A stretch of 34,360 bases of DNA from positions 3,942,964-3,977,323 of the forward strand of contig NZ_LSTO01000001.1 in assembly GCF_002211445.1 (NCBI RefSeq), written 5' to 3'. The translations under genes were made by a program, and so were the position numbers. Each line of letters starts with the position of its first letter. The first letter of the stretch is position 1. Shown piece after piece: positions 16,485 to 25,911 of the stretch. A model generated the notes under the pieces. The model did no database searches and was not told the origin of the DNA. It saw only the letters and a program-made list of their open reading frames with translations. Source of the DNA: Noviherbaspirillum denitrificans (GTDB lineage Bacteria; Pseudomonadota; Gammaproteobacteria; Burkholderiales; Burkholderiaceae_D).

Positions 16485-17405
16485 CTAAAAAATCGGCAAC
16501 GTGTCGGGGCCGCTTTCGCGCAGCACCCGCTTGGCCATTTCGAACTCCGGGAAGATCGATTGCACCGTCGCCCAGAAGCGCGGGCTGTGGTTCATCTCGC
16601 GCAAGTGCGACAGCTCGTGCGCGATCACGTAATCGATCATCGGCAGCGCGAAATGGACCAGCCGCCAGTTGAGCCTGATCCTGCCTTCCGCCGTGCACGA
16701 ACCCCATTGGGTCGTCGCCGACGACAAGGCAAAGGAGCGATAGGTGACGCCGAGTTTTTCCGCATAGACTGGAAGGCGCTCCGCGAAGATGCGTTTCGCT
16801 TCCAGCTGCAGCCATCCTTGGACCCTGTCCTTGAGCTGTTGTTCGCCGGCGTCCGGCGGCAGGCTGATCGACAGTTCCCGTGATTCGGCGTCGTAGCTGG
16901 CACCCGACGCCTGCCCGGCAAGGATGCGCAGCGTGACGTCGTTGCCGAGATAGGGCAGCGTTGCGCCGTCGCACCATTGCATGTGCGGCTGCAACCGGCG
17001 TGCGGAACGTTCGCGGCGCTCGGTCAGTTTGATGAAAATCCAGCGCTGCTTTTCGCGGATCGCATTTTCGATTTCCGCGATGGTCACCCATTTCGGCGCC
17101 GTGATGCGCAGGCCATCCTCGTCGATCAGGAAACCGATCGAGCGGCGCTTGGAGCGGAGCAGGCGGTATTCGAGGATGTGATCACGGACCTGCACGCGCC
17201 TGCGTCCTGCGGTCAGGATGCTGCTTGATGGTGCGGGCGAGGGAAACAGTTCCAGTGGTTCCCTCTGTGGAACCGCGGCCGCGCCCGGCATGGGTGCCGG
17301 GGCGGGGTGGTCGACGGCAGGTTGTGCCGAAAAATCCGGAGAGAAAAAGTCGAGCTGCAGCGACAGCTGCGTAGGATCAGGCGGAGTCTGGCGTAGCAGC
17401 TTCAA
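16485..17405 (-). CDS. YgjP-like (DUF45/M48-type) zinc metallopeptidase
   Basis: 306 residues. The C-terminal YgjP domain (about 75-306) carries HELSHLREMNH, giving zinc ligands H263, H267 and H273 and catalytic E264, preceded by the family's WGSC segment (TTQWGSCTAEGRIRLNW). Natural substrate is unknown. The first ~70 residues are a Pro/Ala/Ser-rich tail without recognised domain. The start is TTG at 17405 with a poor ribosome site; a later in-frame ATG would trim 38 residues of the tail. The start region overlaps the 3' end of plsC by 29 bp. Confidence 0.85.
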   Translation of the reverse strand: MKLLRQTPPDPTQLSLQLDFFSPDFSAQPAVDHPAPAPMPGAAAVPQREPLELFPSPAPSSSILTAGRRRVQVRDHILEYRLLRSKRRSIGFLIDEDGLRITAPKWVTIAEIENAIREKQRWIFIKLTERRERSARRLQPHMQWCDGATLPYLGNDVTLRILAGQASGASYDAESRELSISLPPDAGEQQLKDRVQGWLQLEAKRIFAERLPVYAEKLGVTYRSFALSSATTQWGSCTAEGRIRLNWRLVHFALPMIDYVIAHELSHLREMNHSPRFWATVQSIFPEFEMAKRVLRESGPDTLPIF

Positions 17406-18162
17406 GGGATTCGGGGAGCTTGTTTTTTGAATAAATGCCGGGCGACGAAATCACCCGCATTTCCGATTCTATCCAATTTTCAACTTCTTGCAGCAACTCG
17501 GCCGAAGTCTTGCCTTCGGGCGAAATCGGCTTGCCGATCGAAACGGTGATCAGGCCCGGCTTCTTGATGAAGGAATTCTTCGGCCAGCATTCGCCGGCAT
17601 TCATTGCGATCGGCACGACGGGTGTGTTGGTTTCCACCGCGAGGCGCGTGCCGCCCGCCTTGTACTTGCCCTTCTTGCCGACGTGGGAGCGCGTGCCTTC
17701 GGGGAACATGATGATCCACTGGCCGCCGGCGAGACGCTTGCGTCCGTGTTCGACGACCTGCGCAAACGCATCGCGGCCCTTCTGGCGATCGATCGGAATC
17801 ATGCGCAGCAGTGCGATGCCCCAGCCGAAGAAGGGGATGTACAGCAGTTCCTTCTTGAACACATAGACGAGCGGGCGCGGGAAGCTGAACAGGTAGCAGA
17901 TCGTCTCCCAGGCGGACTGATGCTTGGAGAGCAGGATCGCGGGGCCGTCGGGCAGGTTGTCGTAGCCCTTGAACTGGTAGCGGATGCCGCAAATGACCTT
18001 CGCGCTCCAGATGACGAACCTGTTCCAGAAGGAAGTCAGGTGGTAGCGCTGGTTGTACGGCAGCGGCGCGAACAGGAAGCACATGGGCGCCCATACCAGT
18101 GTCGCGACCACCATCAGGAGCACGAACACGAGCGAACGCAGGAACAGGTTGATGCTGGACAT
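17377..18162 (-). CDS. plsC: 1-acyl-sn-glycerol-3-phosphate acyltransferase
   Basis: 261 residues with an N-terminal hydrophobic helix (about 8-33). It acylates lysophosphatidic acid to phosphatidic acid at the inner membrane. The catalytic box reads KHQSAWE (H81 to E86), with Glu in place of the usual Asp of HX4D; this variant is familiar in betaproteobacterial members. The substrate box FPEGTR is at 153-158. ATG 18162 was chosen over one nine codons upstream because GGAG lies 7 nt before it. It follows gmhB by 43 bp and overlaps the metallopeptidase gene. Confidence 0.92.
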   Translation of the reverse strand: MSSINLFLRSLVFVLLMVVATLVWAPMCFLFAPLPYNQRYHLTSFWNRFVIWSAKVICGIRYQFKGYDNLPDGPAILLSKHQSAWETICYLFSFPRPLVYVFKKELLYIPFFGWGIALLRMIPIDRQKGRDAFAQVVEHGRKRLAGGQWIIMFPEGTRSHVGKKGKYKAGGTRLAVETNTPVVPIAMNAGECWPKNSFIKKPGLITVSIGKPISPEGKTSAELLQEVENWIESEMRVISSPGIYSKNKLPESLEAATPDSA

Positions 18163-18205
18163 CGGATCTCCAGGAGCGCCGGACGGCATCCGGCGAATGT
18201 TTTAT

Positions 18206-18766
18206 TTATGCGGCGGCGGGCACGTCTGCCGTCGATTTCAATAGCTGGTCGACTACTGCGGCCAGATTCGGATAGATGCTGGTCCCCGGCGGCAGGCCGC
18301 CCTTGGTGCGCGTCTTTTCGCCCTTGCCCGTCAGGACCAGGTAAGGCGTGCAACCAACCACGAATCCCGCCTGCAGGTCACGCAGCGAGTCGCCGATGGT
18401 CGGCACACCCTTGAGGCTGACGTCGAAGCGCTCGCCGATTGACTGCAGCATGCCCGGCTTGGGCTTGCGGCAATCGCAGTTGTCGTCGGCGGCATGCGGG
18501 CAGAAGAAGATCGCATTGATCTCGCCGCCGACCATGCGCACGGCGGCGTGCATCTTCTGGTGGATCGCATTGAGCGTGACGATATTGAACAGCCCGCGCG
18601 CGATGCCCGACTGGTTGGTGCAGACCACGACGCGATAGCCCGCCTGGTGCAGGCGCGCGATCGCTTCGAGCGACCCGGGAATGGGTTCCCACTCGTCCGG
18701 CGACTTGATGAAGTGGTCGGAGTCGTGGTTGATGACGCCGTCGCGGTCGAGGATGATCAGTTTCAT
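18206..18766 (-). CDS. gmhB: D-glycero-beta-D-manno-heptose-1,7-bisphosphate 7-phosphatase
   Basis: 186-residue HAD phosphatase that makes the heptose-1-phosphate for the LPS inner core. The nucleophile motif is DRDGVIN (D7, D9), then TNQSG (50-54), the zinc-binding CPHAADDNCDC (C89, H91, C97, C99), KPKPG, and GDSLRD (125-130). The zinc loop separates it from histidinol phosphatases. It lies 18 bp after glyS. Confidence 0.95.
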   Translation of the reverse strand: MKLIILDRDGVINHDSDHFIKSPDEWEPIPGSLEAIARLHQAGYRVVVCTNQSGIARGLFNIVTLNAIHQKMHAAVRMVGGEINAIFFCPHAADDNCDCRKPKPGMLQSIGERFDVSLKGVPTIGDSLRDLQAGFVVGCTPYLVLTGKGEKTRTKGGLPPGTSIYPNLAAVVDQLLKSTADVPAAA

Positions 18767-18784
18767 GCGCGCCTGCTGCCTTGC

Positions 18785-20869
18785 TTATGCTGCCAGTTTC
18801 GAAATGTCCGCCACGCGGTTCATCATGCCGTGCAGGTCGGACAACAGGGCGAGGCGATTGTTGCGCAACTGCTCGTCCTCGGCCATCACCATCACGTCGT
18901 TGAAGAAGGCGTCCACGTTGTCGCGGATATGCGCCAGCGTCTTGAGCGTGCCGGTGAAGTCGCCGTTGGCGAAGGCCGCGTCGACCTTCGGCTGCAGCTC
19001 CGTCATCGCGGTGTAAAGGTTGGCCTCAGCCTGCTCCTTCAGCAATTCCTTGCTGACCGTGGCAGCACCCACTTCCGTCTTCTTCAGGATGTTGGTGATG
19101 CGCTTGTTGGCGGCGGCCAGCGACTCGGCTTCAGGCAAGTCGGCGAATGCCTTCACGGCGTCGAGGCGCTCGATGATGTTGTCGAGGCGGTCCGGGTTCT
19201 GTGCGACCACCGCTTCGATCGCGCCCTGCGCGTAACCACGGTCACGCAGCAGTCCGCGCAGGCGGTCGAGCATGAACTCGGTGACTTCGGCGGTCGAATC
19301 CTTGAAGTTGGCATTCCCGGCGAACAATTGCGCGGCGTCCTGCATGATCGCCTTGAGCGACAGCGGCAGGCGCTTCTCGACCAGCATGCGCAGCACGCCG
19401 AGTGCATGGCGGCGCAGCGCGAACGGATCCTTGTCGCCGGTCGGCTGCAGGCCGATGCCCCAGATGCCGACCAGGGTTTCGAGCTTGTCGGCGAGTGCGA
19501 CGACGGTGCCGGTCTGCGTCTCCGGCAGCGCATCGCCGGCGAAGCGCGGCTGGTAGTGTTCGGACGCGGCGCGGGCCACTTCGTCATGCTCGCCGTCGTG
19601 GCGCGCATAGTAGGTGCCCATGATGCCCTGCAGTTCCGGGAATTCGCCGACCATGTCGGTCAGCAGGTCGGCCTTCGCCAGCAGCGCACCGCGCTCGGCG
19701 AGCGCGACGTCGGCATTCAGTGCCTGGGCGATCTTGCCGGCCAGCGCCTTCACGCGTTCGGTGCGTTGCGCCTGGGTGCCAAGCTTGTTGTGGTAGACCA
19801 CGTTGGCGAGGTTGGGGATGCGGTCCGCGAGCTTCTTTTTCTTGTCCTGCTCGAAGAAGAACTTCGCGTCGGACAGGCGCGGACGCACCACGCGCTCGTT
19901 GCCGCCGATGATGTGCTGCGGGTCGGCGGTTTCCAGGTTGGAGACGATCAGGAAGCGCGAGCGCAGCTTGCCGTGGCTGTCGGTCAGCGCGAAGTATTTC
20001 TGGTTGGTTTGCATCGTGAGGATCAGGCATTCCTGCGGTACCGACAGGAAGGAGTCCTCGAACTTGCATTCATAGACGACCGGCCATTCGACCAGCGCGG
20101 TCACTTCGTCAAGCAGGCTTTCCGGCATCAGCGTCTTGTCGTGGCCAGCCTTCTCGAGCAGCGATGCGCGGATGCGTTCCTTGCGTGCCGTCACGGACGG
20201 AATGACCTTGCCTTGCACTTCCAGCGTCGTGGCGTAGCTCTCGGCATTCGTCACGGCGATGTCGCCGGCGGAGAGGAAACGGTGGCCCAGCGTGCTGCGG
20301 CCGGCGGCGAGGCCGAGCAGCGCGACCGGCACGACATCGGCGCCGTGCAGCGCGATCAGCTTATGCGCCGGACGCACGAATTGCACCGTGGAGCCGTCGG
20401 GACGCTGGTAGCTCATCACCTTCGGGATCGGCAGCTTGCCGACGGTGTCTTCGAGCGCGGCTTGCAGGCCTGTATTCAGGTTGGAGCCGGGCGCGGTGTA
20501 GGTGTAGAAGAAGCTTTCCGCCTTGCCGTCGGAGGCGCGCTCAAGGTCGGCCAGCTTCAGGTCGGGGAAGCCGAGCGCGGACAGTTTCTTGGCCAGCGGC
20601 GGGGTCGGGTTGCCTTCCTTGTCGAGGGCGACGGAAACCGGCAGCACCTTTTCGCGGATGGACTTGTCCGGCGACGTGGCGCGCACCTTGGTGATCGATA
20701 CCGCAAGGCGGCGCGGTGTCGCGAAGGCGGTCGCGACGGAATCGGCTTCGACGAAATCGCGGGACTTCAGGCCGTTGAAGATGCCGGCGGCGAAGGCGTC
20801 ACCCAGTTTGGCGAGCGCCTTCGGCGGGAGTTCTTCGGTGAGCAGTTCGACTAGCAGTGTTTGGGTCAT
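18785..20869 (-). CDS. glyS: Glycyl-tRNA synthetase beta subunit
   Basis: 694 residues, usual size. The N-terminus [19 protein letters not shown] is diagnostic, and the tRNA-binding anticodon-recognition region lies at the C-terminus. It forms an alpha2beta2 enzyme with GlyQ, encoded 41 bp upstream. That gap holds an imperfect palindrome. Confidence 0.97.
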   Translation of the reverse strand: MTQTLLVELLTEELPPKALAKLGDAFAAGIFNGLKSRDFVEADSVATAFATPRRLAVSITKVRATSPDKSIREKVLPVSVALDKEGNPTPPLAKKLSALGFPDLKLADLERASDGKAESFFYTYTAPGSNLNTGLQAALEDTVGKLPIPKVMSYQRPDGSTVQFVRPAHKLIALHGADVVPVALLGLAAGRSTLGHRFLSAGDIAVTNAESYATTLEVQGKVIPSVTARKERIRASLLEKAGHDKTLMPESLLDEVTALVEWPVVYECKFEDSFLSVPQECLILTMQTNQKYFALTDSHGKLRSRFLIVSNLETADPQHIIGGNERVVRPRLSDAKFFFEQDKKKKLADRIPNLANVVYHNKLGTQAQRTERVKALAGKIAQALNADVALAERGALLAKADLLTDMVGEFPELQGIMGTYYARHDGEHDEVARAASEHYQPRFAGDALPETQTGTVVALADKLETLVGIWGIGLQPTGDKDPFALRRHALGVLRMLVEKRLPLSLKAIMQDAAQLFAGNANFKDSTAEVTEFMLDRLRGLLRDRGYAQGAIEAVVAQNPDRLDNIIERLDAVKAFADLPEAESLAAANKRITNILKKTEVGAATVSKELLKEQAEANLYTAMTELQPKVDAAFANGDFTGTLKTLAHIRDNVDAFFNDVMVMAEDEQLRNNRLALLSDLHGMMNRVADISKLAA

Positions 20870-20882
20870 GTTCTCTTGTCGT

Positions 20883-20907
20883 CATTCCCGCATGCGCGGG
20901 TGGAATG
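20883..20907. repeat. Imperfect palindrome between glyQ and glyS
   Basis: CATTCCCGC (20883-20891) is followed by loop ATGC and a right arm GCGGG...GAATG (20896-20907) with a small bulge. It resembles the family of CATTCCCGC...GCGGGAATG dispersed elements found between genes in many proteobacteria. It sits inside a co-transcribed pair, just before the glyS start. Confidence 0.5.
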
Positions 20908-20910
20908 TTC

Positions 20911-21822
20911 TTAAGCAGCCTGGCGGGAATCGCCACACATCGGGAAGCCCAGCTTCTCGCGCGATTCGTAGTACGCCTGCGCCACCGCGCGCGACAGGTT
21001 CCGGATGCGGCCGATGTAGGCAGCGCGCTCGGTCACGGAAATCGCACCACGTGCATCGAGCAGGTTGAACGTATGCGCGGCCTTCAGGATCATTTCGTAG
21101 GCGGGCAGCGCGAGCGGCACCTCCATCAGGCGCTTGGCTTCCGATTCGTAGCTGGAGAACAGCGAGAACAGGAATTCCGTGTTCGAGTGTTCGAAGTTGA
21201 AGGTCGACTGCTCGACTTCATTCTGGTGGAACACGTCGCCGTAGGTCAGGCGCTTGGTCACGCCGTTCTCTTCCCACTCGGTCCAGACGAGGTCGTACAC
21301 ATTTTCCACGCCCTGCAGGTACATCGCGAGACGCTCGATGCCGTAGGTGATTTCGCCGAGCACCGGCTTGCAGTCGAGGCCGCCAACTTGCTGGAAGTAG
21401 GTGAACTGCGTCACTTCCATGCCGTTGAGCCACACTTCCCAGCCGAGGCCCCATGCGCCCAGCGTCGGGTTTTCCCAATCGTCCTCGACGAAGCGCACGT
21501 CGTTCTGCTTCAGGTCCAGGCCCAGCGCCTGCAACGAACCGAGGTAGAGGTCGAGGATGTTTTCCGGCGCCGGCTTGAGCACGACCTGGTACTGGTAGTA
21601 GTGCTGCATGCGGTTCGGATTCTCGCCATAGCGGCCGTCCTTCGGGCGGCGCGAGGGCTGCACATAGGCTGCACGCCAGGGCTCCGGGCCGATCGCGCGC
21701 AGGAAGGTCGCGGTATGCGAAGTGCCGGCGCCGACTTCCATGTCGTAGGGCTGGAGCAGGGCGCAGCCTTGCGCGTCCCAGTACTCTTGCAGCTTCAGGA
21801 TGACTTGTTGAAATGTGAGCAT
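20911..21822 (-). CDS. glyQ: Glycyl-tRNA synthetase alpha subunit
   Basis: 303 residues, usual size. It holds the class II catalytic core that activates glycine. Seen are [19 protein letters not shown] at the N-terminus, [15 protein letters not shown], and [19 protein letters not shown]. It needs GlyS for tRNA charging. It lies 70 bp after lnt, a gap without clear promoter or terminator. Confidence 0.98.
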   Translation of the reverse strand: MLTFQQVILKLQEYWDAQGCALLQPYDMEVGAGTSHTATFLRAIGPEPWRAAYVQPSRRPKDGRYGENPNRMQHYYQYQVVLKPAPENILDLYLGSLQALGLDLKQNDVRFVEDDWENPTLGAWGLGWEVWLNGMEVTQFTYFQQVGGLDCKPVLGEITYGIERLAMYLQGVENVYDLVWTEWEENGVTKRLTYGDVFHQNEVEQSTFNFEHSNTEFLFSLFSSYESEAKRLMEVPLALPAYEMILKAAHTFNLLDARGAISVTERAAYIGRIRNLSRAVAQAYYESREKLGFPMCGDSRQAA

Positions 21823-21892
21823 CGTAAGGGTGCCTTCGCCGCCTGTCGGGCGGGATGAGGATGAATGACGGAAAATCGCGAAACCCTAAATT

Positions 21893-23449
21893 TTAGCGGG
21901 TTTCGAGGGGGTTAGGCTGATTCTTGCCCTTGGGGAAAGCCAAAAAACGGGCGGCCGCAAGCAGGAGGATGGCCATTGCGACAACGGGGATGTTGCCATA
22001 CTGGCTATAGGGGGTGAGGCCGCCATAGCCCTGAACATTTGCAGCCAGCGTGCCGCGTTCGAAGGGGTGGAGTTGTCCGGTCACATCGCCTTTCGGGCCG
22101 ATGACGGCGGTCATGCCCGTGTTGGTCGAGCGCAGCATCGGCCGGCCCGTTTCGATGGAACGCATCTGCGAAATCTGCAGGTGCTGCGGCAACGCAATGG
22201 AGTCACCGAACCAGGCGATGTTGGACACGTTCAGCAGGATGGTTGCCTGCGGCAGCTTGCCGTCGCGGCTCGCGCGCAACTGCGACGCGATTTCCTCGCC
22301 GAACAGGTCTTCGTAGCAGATGTTGGGGAGCACCCACTGTTCGCGCACCCTGAACGGCGCCTGCAGCAGCCCCGCGCTGTTGAAGTCGCCCAGCGGGATA
22401 TGCATCATCTCCACGAACCAGCGAAAGCCGGGCGGGATGAACTCGCCGAAGGGCACCAGGTGGTGCTTGTCATAGCGATACAGGTTGCCGGCGCCGGGCG
22501 TCATGCCGAGCACGCTGTTGGAGTACTGGCGCGGCCCGTCACTGACCGGGATGCCGAGGATGAGATGGCTTTTCGACTTCGCAGAGAAGTCAGTCAGCAG
22601 GGAAAGGAAATCCGGAGGCAGTTGCGTCGACAGCAGCGGTATCGCGGTTTCCGGCGTCGCAATCAAGTCGGCCGGCTTTTCCACGATCATGTCGTGATAA
22701 AGGGATAAGGTCGCTTCGATCTGTCCAGGCTGGAACTTCATTTCCTGCGGGACATTGCCCTGCAGGAGGCGAACACTTACCGGGCTGCCGTTCGGCTGCG
22801 TCCATTCGATGCCGCGCAAACCGAGGCCTGCCGCAAGCAGGGCTGTCACGCCGGCAAGCGGGAGTTTTTTTCCGGGAAGAAGAGCGAAGCAGCCGGCAAT
22901 CAGGGCTGAAACCAGCGCAATGCCGTAGACGCCGATCAGCGGCGCATAACCGGCCAGCGGGCTGCCAGTGTGCGCATAACCGGAGCTGACCCATGGGAAG
23001 CCGGTGAAGATCCAGCCGCGCGTCCATTCAATCAGCGCCCAGACTGACGGCATCACCAGCAGCAGGAAAGCGGTGGGGCCGAGCGACCAGCGTTTCTTCA
23101 GCCATGCCGCGGTACCGGTGCCGAGCGCCATGAAGACCGACAGGCTCGTGCCGAGCAGGATCACCGCCAGGATAGCCATCCAGCTTGGCAATCCGCCGTA
23201 GCGATGCATGCTGATGTACAGCCAGTGCACGCCGGCGATGAGCCATCCGGAACCATAGGCCCAGCCGAGCAGTGCGCCGTGCCTGAATCCGGCTTCGCGG
23301 TTCAGCAGCCAGAACATCAGCGCCAGCGTTGCGATCTGCACCGGCCACAGGCCGAATGGCGCGAACGCAAACACGGTGCTCGCGCCGGCAGCGAGAGCGA
23401 GGAGTACAGTCAGCGGCGATTGGGAGGTCGTCGGCAGGCGAAGCGTCAC
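21893..23449 (-). CDS. lnt: Apolipoprotein N-acyltransferase
   Basis: 518 residues. Several N-terminal membrane helices are followed by a periplasmic nitrilase-fold domain (about 225-490). The catalytic triad is visible: E267 (TPETAIP), K328 (YDKHHLVPFGE) and C378 (NICYED). It adds the third acyl chain to lipoproteins in the inner membrane. Its start overlaps the corC stop by 4 bp, the usual corC-lnt coupling. Confidence 0.96.
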   Translation of the reverse strand: MTLRLPTTSQSPLTVLLALAAGASTVFAFAPFGLWPVQIATLALMFWLLNREAGFRHGALLGWAYGSGWLIAGVHWLYISMHRYGGLPSWMAILAVILLGTSLSVFMALGTGTAAWLKKRWSLGPTAFLLLVMPSVWALIEWTRGWIFTGFPWVSSGYAHTGSPLAGYAPLIGVYGIALVSALIAGCFALLPGKKLPLAGVTALLAAGLGLRGIEWTQPNGSPVSVRLLQGNVPQEMKFQPGQIEATLSLYHDMIVEKPADLIATPETAIPLLSTQLPPDFLSLLTDFSAKSKSHLILGIPVSDGPRQYSNSVLGMTPGAGNLYRYDKHHLVPFGEFIPPGFRWFVEMMHIPLGDFNSAGLLQAPFRVREQWVLPNICYEDLFGEEIASQLRASRDGKLPQATILLNVSNIAWFGDSIALPQHLQISQMRSIETGRPMLRSTNTGMTAVIGPKGDVTGQLHPFERGTLAANVQGYGGLTPYSQYGNIPVVAMAILLLAAARFLAFPKGKNQPNPLETR

Positions 23450-24330
23450 GAAGCGGCCGCCAGCGAAGGTTCTGGCAGTTTCTGCACCAGCAGCACATGC
23501 ACCTGCCGCGCATCGGCGCGCAAAACTTCGAAGCGCACGTTGTTGATGTCGAACACGTCACCCTTGCGCGGCACGCGCCCGAGATGGTTGGCGACGAGGC
23601 CGCCGATGGTGTCGACATCTTCGTCGGAAAAGCCGGTGCCAAGTGCTTCGTTGAACTGTTCGATCTCGGTCAGCGCCTTGACGCGCCAGCGCAGGCCGCG
23701 CGCGCCGTCGTTGACCGGCAGGATGTTGTCTTCTTCCTCGTCGTAATCGTATTCATCCTCGATGTCGCCGACGATCTGTTCCAGCACATCCTCGATGGTG
23801 AGGAGGCCGGCGACGCCGCCGTACTCGTCGACCACGATAGCCATGTGGTTGCGGTTGGCGCGGAAATCGCGCAGCAGCACATTGAGCTGTTTGGATTCGG
23901 GAATGAACACGGCCGGGCGCAGCATGTCGCGCACCTCGAAGGATTCTTCCGCGTAGTAGCGCAGCAGGTCTTTCGCGAGCAGGATGCCGACCACCTTGTC
24001 GCGGTCGCCGTCCACCGCTGGAAAGCGGGAATGCGCGGTATGCAGCACCAGCGGCAGCCACTCCTCGATCGGCTTGTTGATGTCGATGACGTCCATCTGC
24101 GGACGCGGCACCATGATGTCCCGGGCCGACAGGTCGGATACCTGGAACACGCCCTCGATCATCGACAACGCATCGGCGTCGATCAGGTTGCGCTCATGCG
24201 CCTCCTGCAGGATCTGGAGGAGTTCGGCGCGATTTTCAGGCTCAGGGGAGATCAGTGCGGTCAGGCGCTCGAAGAGAGAACGCTGCGGCTTGGGGTCAAG
24301 GAATTTGGCCCCACTAGGGTGATCTTGCAT
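23446..24330 (-). CDS. corC: CorC/HlyC-family CBS-domain protein
   Basis: 294 residues from ATG 24330: two CBS domains (about 60-180, with VPRPQMDVIDI and VVDEYGGVAGLLTIEDVLEQIVG) and a C-terminal CorC_HlyC domain (about 200-285). The protein is soluble, without the membrane DUF21 part. It has been linked to magnesium/cobalt efflux in enterics; its true role may be tied to lipoprotein acylation with lnt. An in-frame ATG at 24366 would add 12 residues; neither start has a clear ribosome site. Confidence 0.9.
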   Translation of the reverse strand: MQDHPSGAKFLDPKPQRSLFERLTALISPEPENRAELLQILQEAHERNLIDADALSMIEGVFQVSDLSARDIMVPRPQMDVIDINKPIEEWLPLVLHTAHSRFPAVDGDRDKVVGILLAKDLLRYYAEESFEVRDMLRPAVFIPESKQLNVLLRDFRANRNHMAIVVDEYGGVAGLLTIEDVLEQIVGDIEDEYDYDEEEDNILPVNDGARGLRWRVKALTEIEQFNEALGTGFSDEDVDTIGGLVANHLGRVPRKGDVFDINNVRFEVLRADARQVHVLLVQKLPEPSLAAAS

Positions 24331-24377
24331 ATGGCGGGAAGCCGTTGTTGATGTGGGTATAAGCATACAACAAATGT

Positions 24378-24402
24378 GCCCTCGAACCCATAAATCGAGG
24401 GC
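24378..24402. other. Hairpin between ybeY and corC
   Basis: Perfect 8-bp inverted repeat GCCCTCGA (24378-24385) / TCGAGGGC (24395-24402) with a 9-nt loop, 17 bp beyond the ybeY stop and about 48 bp before corC. There is no strong U-tract on the minus strand, so it may be an RNA processing or attenuation site rather than a full terminator. Confidence 0.5.
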
Positions 24403-24418
24403 AAGGGTTGCTCAAAGG

Positions 24419-24877
24419 TTAATTTTCTGCGTAGGGATTCGCTTCGCCCAGGCTTGCAAGAATTTCAACTTCCAGTGCCTCCATTTCAGCGGCTTCCTCG
24501 TCGGTCTCATGGTCGTACCCTTGGGCATGCAGCACGCCATGGACAACCAGGTGCGCAGTGTGCGCTTCCACCAATTTCTTTTGCTCATCCGCCTCGCGCT
24601 GCAGCACGTCGGTACAAAGGATGATGTCAGCCTGGGTGACTTCGCTGCCCTCGTCCTCGGTGTAGGCGAAGGTCAGTACGTTGGTGGCGTAATCCTTGCC
24701 GCGGTATTCGCGGTTCAGCGCCCGGCCTTCCTCGGCGTCGACGAAGCGGATCGTCAGTTCGGCCGGGAAGAACAGGGCCGCCTGTATCCACTGGCGCAGC
24801 TTGCTGCGGGTGATGGTTTCTTTCAGGCGGGGATCCGGGTACTGGACGGAGAGGGTAAGTTTATTTTTTTGCGGCAT
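24419..24877 (-). CDS. ybeY: Endoribonuclease YbeY (rRNA maturation factor)
   Basis: 152 residues. The zinc-binding [11 protein letters not shown] gives ligands H113, H117 and H123. [19 protein letters not shown] and NVLTF are the other family marks. It acts in 16S rRNA 3'-end maturation and ribosome quality control. ATG 24877 starts [10 protein letters not shown] and overlaps the phoH 3' end by 17 bp; a longer open frame upstream is within phoH and has no family support. Confidence 0.94.
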   Translation of the reverse strand: MPQKNKLTLSVQYPDPRLKETITRSKLRQWIQAALFFPAELTIRFVDAEEGRALNREYRGKDYATNVLTFAYTEDEGSEVTQADIILCTDVLQREADEQKKLVEAHTAHLVVHGVLHAQGYDHETDEEAAEMEALEVEILASLGEANPYAEN

Positions 24878-25886
24878 GTCGTACGGCGGCGCTCTTGGCG
24901 GATCCGGAGGCTTCATAGGCATCGACAATACGTGCGACCAGGGGATGGCGTACGACGTCGGCGCTGGTGAAATGGGTGAAGGCGATACCGCGCACATTGC
25001 GCAGGATCTGGACGGCATCGACCAGGCCGCTCTTCTGCGTGCGCTGCAGGTCGATCTGCGTCACGTCGCCGGTGACGACCGCCTTGCTGCCAAAGCCGAT
25101 GCGAGTCAGGAACATCTTCATCTGTTCCGGTGTCGTGTTCTGCGCTTCGTCGAGGATGATGAACGAATGGTTCAGCGTGCGGCCGCGCATGTAGGCGAGC
25201 GGCGCGATTTCGATCACCTGTTTCTCGAACAGCTTCTGCACCTTGTCGAAGCCGAGCAGGTCGTAGAGCGCGTCGTACAGAGGGCGCAAGTAGGGATCAA
25301 CCTTCTGTGTCAGGTCGCCAGGCAGGAAGCCGAGGCGTTCACCGGCTTCCACCGCGGGACGGGTCAGCACGATGCGCTTGACGGCGTCGCGTTCGAGCGC
25401 ATCGACCGCGCAGGCGACCGCAAGGTAGGTCTTGCCGGTGCCGGCCGGGCCGACGCCGAAGGTGACGTCATGCTCGAGGATCGCCCTGATGTACTGGCTC
25501 TGGTGCGGCGTGCGGCCGCGCAGGTCGTGGCGCCGCGTCTTGAGGACGGGAATGGCTTCGTCGCCTTCTTCCTCTTTCGCGCCTTCTTCCTTTGCTTCGC
25601 CATTGGGCTGAGTCACTGCGCGCTGTTCCACCAGCGCCAGTTGGATGTCTTCGACGGAAATGGCCTTGTCCGCGATCTGGTAGAAGTTCTCCAGCAGATC
25701 CAGTGCGCGCTGGGAATTGGCGCCGTTCACGATGAACTTCTCGCCCCGGCGGAAGATGGTCACGTCGAGCGCGGCTGAGATTTGACGAAGGTTTTCATCC
25801 ATCGGCCCGCACAGGTGCGCGAGCCGCTTGTTGTCCAGCGGGTCAGGGATGAAATAGTGCGGTTGTGCAGGAATTTTTGTTTTCAA
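24861..25886 (-). CDS. phoH: PhoH-like ATPase
   Basis: 341 residues. The Walker A motif GPAGTGKT is at 146-153 and Walker [10 protein letters not shown] at 242-250 (D246, E247). An N-terminal KH-like part (about 25-90) and an acidic linker rich in Glu/Lys (about 95-112) precede the ATPase core. Proposed to act in RNA metabolism with YbeY, its overlapping neighbour. The start is TTG at 25886; the sequence from there ([20 protein letters not shown]) looks conserved, so I kept it although no ribosome site is evident. Confidence 0.93.
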   Translation of the reverse strand: MKTKIPAQPHYFIPDPLDNKRLAHLCGPMDENLRQISAALDVTIFRRGEKFIVNGANSQRALDLLENFYQIADKAISVEDIQLALVEQRAVTQPNGEAKEEGAKEEEGDEAIPVLKTRRHDLRGRTPHQSQYIRAILEHDVTFGVGPAGTGKTYLAVACAVDALERDAVKRIVLTRPAVEAGERLGFLPGDLTQKVDPYLRPLYDALYDLLGFDKVQKLFEKQVIEIAPLAYMRGRTLNHSFIILDEAQNTTPEQMKMFLTRIGFGSKAVVTGDVTQIDLQRTQKSGLVDAVQILRNVRGIAFTHFTSADVVRHPLVARIVDAYEASGSAKSAAVRHAAKK

Positions 25887-25911
25887 AATGGGTGGCGAAT
25901 GTCGCTGAGAT

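Noticed and set aside
18494-20854. Long open frame (786 codons) on the plus strand
   Set aside because: Antisense shadow of glyS and gmhB; no recognisable motif, and both true genes are unmistakable.
21823-21892. Riboswitch or T-box before glyQ
   Set aside because: Only a 5-bp repeat CCGCC/GGCGG is present in 70 bp; no conserved riboswitch features, and T-boxes are not expected in betaproteobacteria.
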